This document shows positions 44,775 to 54,087 of a DNA stretch of 64,000 nucleotides, in pieces. Below the pieces are notes generated by a model that saw only the letters and a program-made list of their open reading frames with translations, ran no database searches and was not told the origin of the DNA. Origin of the DNA: Viola odorata (taxonomy: Eukaryota; Streptophyta; Magnoliopsida; Malpighiales; Violaceae). The stretch spans positions 13,790,443-13,854,442 of the forward strand of contig OY829538.1 of assembly GCA_963691705.1 (NCBI GenBank), given 5' to 3'. The position numbers and the translations under genes were made by a program. Numbering within the stretch: the stretch's first letter is position 1; each line of letters starts with the position of its first letter.

Positions 44775-47012
44775 ATGGCACTTAGCGCCCTCTCCCATCG
44801 CGCCACGTGGACAACGGAGGACGAAGCGTCAGTTCCCGCCTCTCTCTCCACGTTTCCACGCCTGCCACAACCTACTCACCCACGCCACCTAAACCGTCAC
44901 CCTTCCACGTTACCCAACCGTTACCCAACCAAACCCTTTTCAGCTCTCCCAATCAAATCAAAACGCAGCTTTCCCTCTGCTTTCCCAACACAAAACCCTA
45001 TTCCCTCCCTTATGGCACACACCAGCATTAACCTCAACAAAAATCCCTCCTCTCACTCTTCTACCCCCACCCCTACTCCTCTCTCCAACCCGAAACAGCC
45101 GCACACCATCACCTCCGACCACTCACCCGCCGCCACTGAACGGCTCGGATCCACATCCTCTGAGACCACCCTCAACCTAGACGAAGCCCCCCACACCATC
45201 CCTCTCCCAGACATGACCAGATCTGGCAAGGTTCGCCGTGTCCCACCAACCACCACCGCCGGTAGCAAGAAGAGAACGCCTCCCAGCCCGGTCAACTCCG
45301 TTCCCCTCGACGTTAAGCCTATCGGCTACGTCATTCCGTCCGACACCGACGGTGAGGAGGAACCCCAGTCCAGTTCTAGCCTCCGGGAAGCCCGGCGGGT
45401 GGAGAGAGAGAATGAGGAGCAATTCCCGTGGGATTCCGACGACCAGCGAGAGGAGGAGGACGACGGCGGACAAGACGGTGAAGAGGAGGTCGAGCTGACT
45501 GAGCGACCAGAAGCACAGGACGCCCAGGACCCCGAGCACACTGCTCCCGGTCCCGAGTACATTCCAGAGGGCCCAACTGAGGAGGTCACCAAGGAAGGAG
45601 AAGGGGAGATCGACCCACCCCAACCTCCCAGTCCACCCCCGAAACCGGCCAGGGGTAAGACCCGAGCCGCTAAGAACGCTCCCAAGCCCCCTGCACCCAA
45701 GGCTCAAGCCCCCAAACCTCCGGCCGCTAAGAAAAGGAAGGCCCCGGCCTCTTCCAAGGGCAAAGCGCCTGCTACTGAAACCCCCCGCAAATCTCAGCGC
45801 GTCGAGACAGAGGATGAGGAGTTCGATTCCGCTCCGGGCTCTCGACCCAGTTACCTGGTAACGGCTAACCTTGAAACTTTCAATGAGCTTTTCATCTTTA
45901 ACGATAAACCTTCCTTGGATAAGGTACATTTGATGAATTTTAAGGGAGTAGCCCCATGCCCTAAGTTAGATATGGAGTTCTATGATAAGATGAGTGTTGG
46001 GTCCCGAATTCGGGAGTATATCAGTGGTATCGGGTGGGAGAGTTTCTTTTATATGGATCAGCCTACTTATCTGGAACTCAGTTTGGAGTTCTTTGCTAGT
46101 TTTTGGTATAAGTTTGATCTGTTCAAGCCTAAGGGTGGGGTAGGTCCCGATTTGTCTGCGAAGGGTTGTGTGAATTTCAGGCTTGCAAGTAAATGGCACC
46201 CTCTGTCCCTCAACGACTTCAACGTTTATCTTGGTTTCGTCAGTCGTGAAGGGACTCAAGAGGCCGCCTATCAAAATGCTCTCACCACCGTTCCTGCTGA
46301 ATTCAACAATCACAAAGCACTTCGGGAGCTCTCTGGCCAAGATGAGATCATCTTCGACTCTCGCAATACCAAAGCCCACTGCATTCAAGACCCGGCGCTC
46401 CGCATCCTGCAACGCTTCCTGTCCATTGCCCTCGCGGGTAAATTCGGGACCTCTGGACAGCTTGCCCAAACGGAGTTGTTCTTTCTCTGGGCCATGTACC
46501 ACAAGAAACGGGTCAATCTTGGATACTGGATCGCCACCGCTGCTCATAACGTCGCCAATGCTCCCCAGGGTCGCTCTCCTGTTCTTGGATCAGTTGTCAC
46601 CAGCTTGGCCTCAAAGCTTTACACTTCGACACTTCGGGAGCTCAATCTGTATCGACACCCGAGTTCCTTCAAGATCCTTGGATTCAAATCTTTGGACGCG
46701 ATGGAATTTCTCTGTGTCATTAATGGTGTCTTGAGTTTCCATGCAGGTAACAAGGGTCGGATCGAAGGCAAGTATAGGTACCCAGACCTCTCCAAGCCGT
46801 CTGCTGCTCCCGAGCCTCCGTCTAGCAACGCCACCACTTCACCAGCCCCGAAACCCGCAGTTGACTCCCGAGTGCCCGACAACATTCCAGCTGACGACAC
46901 CACGAACCAGCTCCTCCGCCTCATCCTGGACACCAATCTTGCAATCCTTCGAGAGATCCAGACTCAAGCGGACGTGCTGATTGCGATGCGCCGTCCTCGT
47001 CCTCCCCCATGA
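44775..47012 (+). CDS. Athila second ORF (ATHILA ORF-1 / env-position protein)
   Basis: A 745-residue frame occupies the place of the env-like gene of Athila elements. Residues 1-350 are low complexity: Ser/Pro/Thr-rich, then acidic (about 195-270), then Lys/Pro/Ala-rich with a nuclear-localisation-like AAKKRKAP (about 315-322). From about 355 to 665 a globular domain has FNELFIFNDKPSL, IGWESFFYMDQPTYLELSLE, WHPLSLNDFNVYLGF and ELFFLWAMYHKKRVN. This resembles the ATHILA ORF-1 family, also annotated as a putative plant transposon protein domain. The tail is Pro/Ser-rich and ends in a short helix. I see no clear signal peptide or transmembrane segment, so an envelope role is doubtful. Function is unknown. 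Confidence 0.85.
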   Translation: MALSALSHRATWTTEDEASVPASLSTFPRLPQPTHPRHLNRHPSTLPNRYPTKPFSALPIKSKRSFPSAFPTQNPIPSLMAHTSINLNKNPSSHSSTPTPTPLSNPKQPHTITSDHSPAATERLGSTSSETTLNLDEAPHTIPLPDMTRSGKVRRVPPTTTAGSKKRTPPSPVNSVPLDVKPIGYVIPSDTDGEEEPQSSSSLREARRVERENEEQFPWDSDDQREEEDDGGQDGEEEVELTERPEAQDAQDPEHTAPGPEYIPEGPTEEVTKEGEGEIDPPQPPSPPPKPARGKTRAAKNAPKPPAPKAQAPKPPAAKKRKAPASSKGKAPATETPRKSQRVETEDEEFDSAPGSRPSYLVTANLETFNELFIFNDKPSLDKVHLMNFKGVAPCPKLDMEFYDKMSVGSRIREYISGIGWESFFYMDQPTYLELSLEFFASFWYKFDLFKPKGGVGPDLSAKGCVNFRLASKWHPLSLNDFNVYLGFVSREGTQEAAYQNALTTVPAEFNNHKALRELSGQDEIIFDSRNTKAHCIQDPALRILQRFLSIALAGKFGTSGQLAQTELFFLWAMYHKKRVNLGYWIATAAHNVANAPQGRSPVLGSVVTSLASKLYTSTLRELNLYRHPSSFKILGFKSLDAMEFLCVINGVLSFHAGNKGRIEGKYRYPDLSKPSAAPEPPSSNATTSPAPKPAVDSRVPDNIPADDTTNQLLRLILDTNLAILREIQTQADVLIAMRRPRPPP

Positions 47013-48697
47013 TCCCGAACAATTTTAATCACTTTTGCCCCTGCGTGGGCTGGCTATCACTCTTGAACAATTTCCATTCCTGCTTTCACTTTAAACTGCT
47101 TTATCTTTTGTCTCCCTTCCGCATTGAGGACAATGCGCTGCCTAAGTGTGGGGAGGAGTTTAAACTGCTAGTATTTATTATGCATACTATAATTATATTC
47201 TAGTTTATTTTTCCTAAGTTTATGCATGTGTTAATTTCTAGTTTTTATTTTTTCGGATTTTTATCTTTATTTTGCTGCCTAGTTTTTGAAAACGCCCAAT
47301 GATGGACACACACCTGACTTATGCACATAGAATAAAAATGTTGTCTATAGTCAAGGTCCCGAATGTGATATTCTTTGCCTGTTATGCCTTATATCTGCTT
47401 CAAGACCTAGACACACCAGTGGTCACGAATCAGCACCTTGTGAGCATTTGAGCCTTCATGCCTATGTTTATTAATTGAGTGAATGCATGACTAGGTACTG
47501 GCTGGGTTTGCATGATATCCATGGGTATAGACACATTCAGACATAGGAAAGCAACAAAAAGATTAAGACCTCGCATCAAATTGTTCTCTCTCATTTTTTT
47601 CTGCTCTGTTCTTTTTCCTGACCCCGAATCCCTTCTTGACCTCTCCAATTCTAACCACTTGAAGTTTCTTTGATCTTTCTCTTGGCAGGTGAGTGATGTT
47701 GTTGGGAGCACCATCGAGGGCTAGACTAGACAAATGAAGCAGCACAGGCAAAGTGTGGGGATCCCGCAAAAATTCAAGACCCTGAATGTTGGCACCGATT
47801 CAAGACCTCGAAGCTAAAACGAAGAAATCAAGGGCAGACCAGAACGAAAAATCACTTCCCACCCACAGCAAAACACAAGTGTGGGGAAGTGAAATCAGAA
47901 TATCAAGCCCCCGAAGAACAAGGTCTCGATCCTCAATTCAGATCTCTCTTTCTCTCTCCAAAAAGAAAAAAAAAATATATAAATAAAAGAGAGAGAGAAA
48001 AGAGCGAGACCAAACCTTGAAAGCCAAGAAGAGGAAAATCAGCAGCCAGCATCCATTCAAGGTCCCGAGCCTAGGTCCCGAATGAAGGCAAGGACCCCCC
48101 CCCCCTCAAAGAAGAAAAGCCTAGTCTAGCTTTCGCTCCAGCAACATTGTCTCACCATTTCGATTCTTTCTTGCCAAGGGAGCATTCCAGGTTCGAGTTG
48201 GTTTAACCACCTTCTCATGTCACTTCCTTACTACCCTTCTTCTCCACTTTTTCTTCTCATTACGCTTCTTCCATTTCCCTTGTCATTTATTTTCTTTGCT
48301 TCTCCTTCTTACCCCCGATGCGAAATCTTTTGATTGCTAGATTGCCTATGCGTGTGTCTAATGTACTCGGATTAACTTGCAAACTTGGTCTTGTGCTGCG
48401 TTTTTGCATACTTGAGTGTTTAAACACCTACCCTTGTTCATGAGCATGAGCGCAAACACGAATCTATGTGAGGACTGCTGGTATATAGGCTAATGTGGAA
48501 AAGTCTCTTCTCAAGGGTCGTTACCCTTCTGATTTGATGCAGGTGTATCTAGGCAAAGTCTGTTTTCATTCGGGGTCCCGAATCTTAACAAGCATGCTTA
48601 TTCTCTGTGCTATTGTTTGGTGTGTCTGTTCTGTTTTGGGACTGTTTTAAATTTTGTGAATGCTCGAGGGCGAGCATTGGGCAGTGTGGGGATTATT
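47013..48697 (+). other. Athila 3' non-coding region with repeated AGTGTGGGGA motifs and polypurine tract
   Basis: 1.7 kb without a credible gene. AGTGTGGGGA occurs at 47145, 47752, 47878 and finally at 48683, where AGTGTGGGGATTATT abuts the 3' LTR and should be the true polypurine tract. One more copy lies at 44325, just after gag-pol. A matching GAGGGCGAGCATTGGGCAGT precedes the LTR of the Athila element at the right edge of the window (reverse complement 63736-63762). Confidence 0.7.
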
Positions 48698-50424
48698 TGA
48701 TAGCATGTTTTTATGCATGATTTTCTCTCCATTTTCTCCCCTTTTTAAGGCATGATTCCGCTAATTTACCCTTGTTTCCATTACTATTGCAGATTTAGGC
48801 CTAAAATGGGAGTTTATGCGAAAAGATGCATTTCTGGACCATTTTGTGCAGTTTTTGAGCTTCAAGACCCAGAGTCGAGGTCCCGAGTCCGAACCAGTGT
48901 TCAAGGTCCCGAATCGGATTCCCAGTTCGGGACCCCGAAGGGCAAAGGATGTCATTTCCACGTGTCATCCCACCTAAAATGCCCATGTGACTCCTCTGAC
49001 ACTGTTCCTGCGCTCTGCACTGATTACCAAACACCCACCGAACTGACCAGTTCAGCCTCGAGCTCAGTCCAGACCTGCCCAAAGCTGGAAAATCAGACAG
49101 CTTTATGCTTTTCCAGCTTTGTGCTTTAAGGAACATGGATCCACTTTCTTAGGCTTTCAATTAATGCATTTTGTCCCTAGTTTTAGGCTGAAGATATTTT
49201 GTGCTTAAGGCTCTACTATATAAAGGGCATCTAGGATTAGTTTAGATCATCTTTTCCTAGCTTTTAATCACTTAGCATAATTTAGAAGTAGCTTAGACTT
49301 CTCTCTAGTTCTCTCTCTAGCCATTGTTAGCTTCTTCAACATTGCTGCCGAGCTATAAACGGAATTTTAGTAACAAGTTTTCTTCCCTTCATCTATTTTA
49401 TTTACTTGTTATGCTTTCTTTAATCGTTATTTGTTTATCCGTAAGTATGAGTAGCTAAATTCCTAGTTCTTGGCAAGGCTGATTCAAGGGTTGCAAGGGC
49501 AGATTCGAGGCCTTAATGTGCTTAAAATATTCTTGATGCTATATTCAACTATTCATCGGTTTAATTATATCTTTGCATGATTTAATTTAAGGTCTGATCA
49601 ACTGAGAATTATTTTGTGTAAATGCTGCCATTCATGTGATGAATACGAAAGGAAAATTGCATGAGTAAGTAGGCATCTGTTTAGTCTTGACTGTGTCAAA
49701 GTGGTCTCGAATAGATAGGTTGGGTAGTTGATTAGAGCTGGGTCACGAGTCCGACAAACTGAGGGACTTTAGCTCTAGATCTGTCTTTTCTTAGCTTCAT
49801 GGGCAGTTTGAGTATGGCCCTCCCGCATTCGTGCCTGGAGGGATGGCAAACTGTCAAGACTACCTCATATGTGGAAACGGGGGGTAGTTTCTCTTAAGAG
49901 AAAAGTAGGGGATATCCGAGGAATCTGGTCCCCATGTCATTTCTATGACATCTCGAATGGAATACCCTTGAGCTGATGACGATCTGGTCCCGAATGCAAC
50001 CCAGAATGCCTTTGCCGAGAACACTTTCTCCATCTGATTATTCGTGCTTATTTCACTCTTGATCTATTTCACGCCTGCGTTGATACTTCTGCATCTGTTT
50101 CTGATTTGTTTTATTATTTCTGGAATTATTTGCTTACTTGCTTTATTTTATCATTCGGGACTCCCGAATTGACACCTCGGGACCCCGAATACTGCTTTCC
50201 TAGATAAAAATTGTTAGCTCCCAAAATCTGCCTTGGCCAACTCGTTTGGCCAAGAAAAACCCCCCCCTAAGTGTTACCCTTTGCGCTCTTCTCCCGAATA
50301 CATTCACGACCATAAATCAGTTTCTCACAATCCCCGTGTTCGACCCTGACTACCACTGTACACTTTATCTCTTGTGCACACACGTTTTCAGGCACTATAA
50401 ATTTATGTATTTGATTGACGATCA
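48698..50424 (+). repeat. 3' LTR of Athila element 2
   Basis: 1727 bp from TGATAGCATG to GACGATCA, followed by the target duplication GACAC. It is nearly identical to the 5' LTR; I saw T/C, A/C, C/T, C/T and G/C changes and one A-run indel, all in the first 40% of the LTR. Confidence 0.95.
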
Positions 50425-50429
50425 GACAC

Positions 50430-50815
50430 TCCGATGCTTAAGTCAGTATGGCTGTTCCAAATGGCAGGGATTCGACTAGCGATCATAGGCTTACCTTTTG
50501 TCTTGAATGGTTGGGTATTTATAGGCTTAATGTGAGTGTTATCTCTAAGGGGTGGACGTTATCTAGGGAAGATAACGCCCACGTCCCTCAAGTGACGTCA
50601 TGGCTTGTTTGGGATGGGATAACGTCATGCGTGTAGCTGGATAACGCGTGAGACCCCCCCCCCCCCCCGGCCGTTGATATCGACCATCCCAGAGTTCCTC
50701 ATTGTGTGGGGGGCGATAACCTCGATGGTGCACGCCCGATAGGGGCTACAGTGTTTCGACATTAACGCTAGGTCTACAGACGAAAATGCCCCTGAAGTTA
50801 CGTCTATAGTTATCA
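50430..50815 (-). repeat. 5' LTR of the Tat-lineage element, outer 386 bp
   Basis: Continues the LTR interrupted at 36982, from TCCGATGCTTAAG to ATAGTTATCA, and is followed by the target duplication TTAAC. It contains a minus-strand TATA box (50516-50523) and a run of C from about 50655. Confidence 0.9.
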
Positions 50816-50820
50816 TTAAC

Positions 50821-51500
50821 TGATTGAATGCTAATATTGTGATTATTCATCATCCATTTTGACTATTTTAGATGATGATACTGCTGATAGTGGGCATTTT
50901 CTCTTCCTTTTTACAGGAATAAAATAAAGAACCAGAAAGAAGAAAAGGAACAAAAAAGCCACTAAATAGAGCAAAAAGATAGTGATGGATGAAAAGAGCG
51001 CGAACTTGCCTCTTCCCTAGGCCTGAGAAGTGTCAACCAGGACAGTTCAATTGGACTTGAGAAACAAAGCGGTGGGCTTGGGCCTAATAAGGAAGGACGC
51101 ACTTTTTCACTTCTGTTTCTAGAAGGACACTCAGCCAATAGTGTTTTGAGTTCTGTAAACTCCAAAGGATAACTACGAATTGAATTTTGGATTTTATTTA
51201 GATTTTTAGAGATAAAAAATTATTTTAGTCTTTTAGATTAAGTAGGACAGATAGAGGTGAAGATAGATCAGTTATATATTTCTGATCCATCTTCACGTTA
51301 AACTCTCTCTTCTTCTACCTCTATTTTTACTGTGTTGAACGCATACTTTCATTTTTTTGCAATTTTTTTTCTTTCACTGCATGATTATTTTCTTATTGAA
51401 TTTAATTATGTTGTGTTCTAGCTAAATAATTTATTCTTGGTAAAGACTCTAGGGCCATGATTCAACTGTTGTGAGATCAAATCGAGCTTTATAAATTCCA
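50821..51500 (+). repeat. Truncated Athila-type LTR fragment
   Basis: Begins TGATTGAATGCT, as the Athila 1 LTR does on the minus strand, and continues with GATGATGATACTGCTGATAG, CCTCTTCCCTAGGCC and, near 51420, TAGCTAAATAATTTATTCTTGGTAAAG-like sequence. It aligns loosely with the middle of the intact LTR (AGCTAAATTCCTAGTTCTTG). It then runs into unrelated repeat sequence, so the right end is lost. Confidence 0.6.
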
Positions 51501-51504
51501 AAAA

Positions 51505-52519
51505 TTGGTCCCGGTCCCAGCCCGGGTAAATGGCTCGGGTCCGGGACTGGACCCGACCCGGCCCGGCGATTTTAATTTTTTTTTTAATTTTTTTTTAAAA
51601 TTCAATTTGATCGTTTTTAATTATGAGTTTTCAATTAAGTCCTCCTTATTTCGTAATCATCAATTTTCAATTAGGTCCTTTCGTTAAAATTTAAACTAAT
51701 GCTTATTTAGTTAATTAATTACTATAAATTATAACAATCAATGCTTTAAAAAAATAAAAAATCAATCAAACATTAAAAATTAAAATCAATCAAATTTAAT
51801 TTAAAAAATGAGTCAAATGTAAGAAATATCATTCATGCATTATGCATAAATGACATTAGCCACTTTCTTCTTTTGTTCATTATTAAAGCTCCCTTGTGAC
51901 CGTTATTCAATTGAAAATAACCAAATTAAAATAATTAAAATAATAAATATACTAAATATACATGTCAGTTTAAAAAAAAAGAGAAGAGTGCATTTAATAA
52001 TTGCATGAAAATCAAAGAATTAAATTGAATTGGGAAATTGAATTGAATTGAATTGGGAAATGGCAAGTAATAATTGTCATTCAATTCAATTCCTTGATTT
52101 TCATGCAATTAAATGACACCATCACTTCTTACCAAATCCACCTCCCCTAACCCATTCCATTACGGTATTACCACTCTTCTTCCATTACGGGAAATTGAAT
52201 TGAATTGAATTGGAAAATGGCAGGTAATAATTGTCATTCAATTCAATTCCTTGATTTTCATGCAATTAAATGACACCATCACTTCTTACCAAATCCACCT
52301 CCCCTAACTTAGCAATAGCATATTAGAAAATAGAAACTTAGAAATTTTTTATTTTTTATTTTTTTAGGAAAGGTTGTTGTCGGGTCTCGGGTCAGACCCG
52401 TAGACCCGACGATCCCAAAAAATTTCGGGACTATTTTTTAGACCCGACCAGGCCCGAATTCTCGGGTCTCAGAACGGGTCGCGGGTCTACGGGACTTTTT
52501 GACAGCTCTACCTCTAATT
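51505..52519. mobile_element. GC-rich-ended repeat, probably hAT-like non-autonomous element
   Basis: Both ends are rich in GGGTC/GACCC words (left 51510-51565, right 52378-52515) around an AT-rich core. The right end reads, on the minus strand, TAGAGCTGTCAAAAAGTCCC, a start common to plant hAT-type repeats. A matching left terminus was not found, so the element is degraded or misbounded. No transposase. Confidence 0.45.
51999..52307. repeat. Hairpin-forming inverted repeat with a downstream direct duplication
   Basis: AATTGCATGAAAATCAAAGA...TTGAATT (51999-52031) is nearly the reverse complement of 52078-52110. The segment from ATTGAATTGAATTG through AAATGACACCATCACTTC and ACCTCCCCTAAC (52033-52150) recurs at about 52191-52307, offset about 157 bp. 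Confidence 0.75.
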
Positions 52520-52824
52520 AAGTTAGAATGCGGTTAACTTTATTGTTGAGCAAAGAAGATATAATACTGTACATTAATTTATTTTCTCTTTATTTATTTT
52601 TCTCTCACTGTGGCTTCCATGAAAGATAAGAAAGGTCTGTTTTTGGGCATCTATGTACGCAAGAATTAACACCGACATAAAAGTCAAGTCCCATCAGATG
52701 AGTTTTCCTAAACTTGGTTGTTGGGGTTATTCAATTGGGTTTTCCTAAACCTGTGCACTTTGCATTAATTCAATTCAAAGCTCTACAAATTTGTTGTTGA
52801 AGATCATTTGGAGTTTGCAGACAA

Positions 52825-54087
52825 ATGGCTTCTCTTCCCCAGAAAGATGGGAAAGTAACTCACTTCTTCAGGATCATTCTTCAAGACATCATCCAAGAAA
52901 AGAAAATGGTAAAAAACCTTCATTTTTCCATCAAGATTCTCTTTAAATTTTGTGTCATGTGATCTGCTTTTAACATCTGTTTGTTGGTACGTTTATTGAT
53001 TATTACAGATGCTTCCAATTAAATTTGCGCGAAATTATGGAACTGGGCTGTCTAACACAGCAATTCTGAAAGTCCCAACTGGAGAAGAATGGGAAGTGAA
53101 GCTGTTGAAATGTGGTGGCAGAGAGATTTGGTTGCAAGAAGGTTGGCAACAATTCTCAGAGTTCCACTCTCTTGAATTTGGGGATTTGTTATTCTTTGAG
53201 TATGTGGGGAATTCCCATTTCTCTGTCATCATTTGTGATAGAAGTACTACTGAAATAGACTATCCAATTCGAGTGACAATAGTAAAAGAAGAAAGGGATG
53301 AAGATGGTTCTGCTAGAAACTTCAAGAAAAGAAACAAATCGCATCTTGATCAACCTCAGCCTATCAAGAAAGCAAGATCAAGAAATGATGCGACCAGTTC
53401 AAGATCAGAAAACTTGATTCCACCCAACAATGCCAACCGATTTAGCAGAGATGTGGATTTATGCTCTCATTTAGCAGCAAGTGGAGGTTATTTCTATGCT
53501 CCTTCTTTCTTTCTTCTTTCTTTCTTTCTCTTTATAGTTTCAAGAAAGACTAACTCATGATTTTACATGTTCTTTTATAGGAAACGGAAACGCGAAAGCT
53601 GTGCAGGGTGCCTTTTCTTTCAAATCTAAGAACCCTTTTTTCATGCGTGCTATGACACCTTCTTCTTGTGTCTCCGGCCGGAGCATATTTCTGGTTATAA
53701 ATCACTCATATCCATAATAATAATAATAAAAACATCTCTTGACCCTTAATGTTGTTGGGAAGAAACCTTCATTTTTCATCAAGATTCTATATAAAGTTGT
53801 TTGTTTTGATTTGATGATTTAAACTCAATTTGCAGAATGTGCCCAGTTGGTTTGGGAGGGAATATTTAAAGAACAAAAATGGTGGTGTCTTACTCCAACT
53901 CAGTGATCGGAGATGTTGGTCTGCTACGTATAGTCAACTCACAGACAAAAGAGTAAGAATAACAGAGGGCTGGAAGAATTTCGCAATGGACAACCAATTG
54001 AAACCGGGGGATATTTGCATATTCGAGTTGATGGAGAAGGTCAAGGGCAACGCTGTCACGTTTATAGTTTCAATTTTTGGTATTTAA
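52825..54087 (+). CDS. B3-domain (REM / VRN1-like) transcription factor, four exons
   Basis: Proposed exons: 52825-52908, 53009-53486, 53581-53693 and 53836-54087, with GT/AG introns of 100, 94 and 142 bp; they join in frame to 927 nt (308 residues). Exons 1-2 encode a first B3 DNA-binding domain (about 13-112) from THFFRIILQD through KFARNYG, REIWLQEGWQQF and GDLLFFEYVG. A basic, Ser/Asn-rich linker follows (about 113-195). Exons 3-4 build a second B3 domain (about 198-305): SKNPFFMRAM, then IFL joined to NVPSWFGREYL, VRITEGWKNFA and LKPGDICIFELME. Two B3 domains and this motif set are typical of REM proteins such as VERNALIZATION1, nuclear DNA-binding regulators. The exact orthologue is not determinable. 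The gene seems intact and is flanked by transposons on both sides; the promoter was not recognised. Confidence 0.88.

Larger units (their letters stand above)
36983..50424 (+). mobile_element. Full-length young Athila-type Ty3-gypsy retrotransposon (element 2)
   Basis: A complete 13.4 kb element with LTRs 36983-38710 and 48698-50424, perfect target duplication GACAC (36978-36982 and 50425-50429), tRNA-Asp-type primer-binding site, an uninterrupted gag-pol gene, an uninterrupted second ORF and a purine-rich tract at the 3' LTR. The two LTRs differ at about five substitutions and one 1-bp indel in 1.73 kb (0.3%, counted by eye), so insertion is recent on an evolutionary scale. It sits in the 5' LTR of the older Tat element. 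Athila membership rests on the PBS, the polyprotein type and the post-pol ORF. Confidence 0.95.
23740..50815 (-). mobile_element. Tat-lineage Ty3-gypsy element (Retand/Grande-like), defective, split by a young Athila element
   Basis: LTRs 23740-24237 and 36868-36982 plus 50430-50815 begin TGATAAGATTC and end GTTATCA, and the whole is flanked by TTAAC (23735-23739 and 50816-50820). The primer-binding site is at 36846-36864. Excluding the 13.4 kb Athila insertion the element is 13.6 kb. Gag-pol reads on the minus strand with a second, archaeal-type RNase H, a hallmark of Tat elements. Two antisense genes lie on the plus strand between pol and the 3' LTR, and a tandem repeat lies just 3' of pol, as in Retand/Grande elements. 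All coding parts carry stops, frameshifts or deletions. Two members of this family may be needed to explain its history, but only one is seen. Confidence 0.9.

Noticed and set aside
45177..46547. Minus-strand frames of 193-250 codons opposite the Athila second ORF
   Set aside because: Composition follows from the GC-rich, repetitive plus-strand sequence. No motif or promoter supports them.
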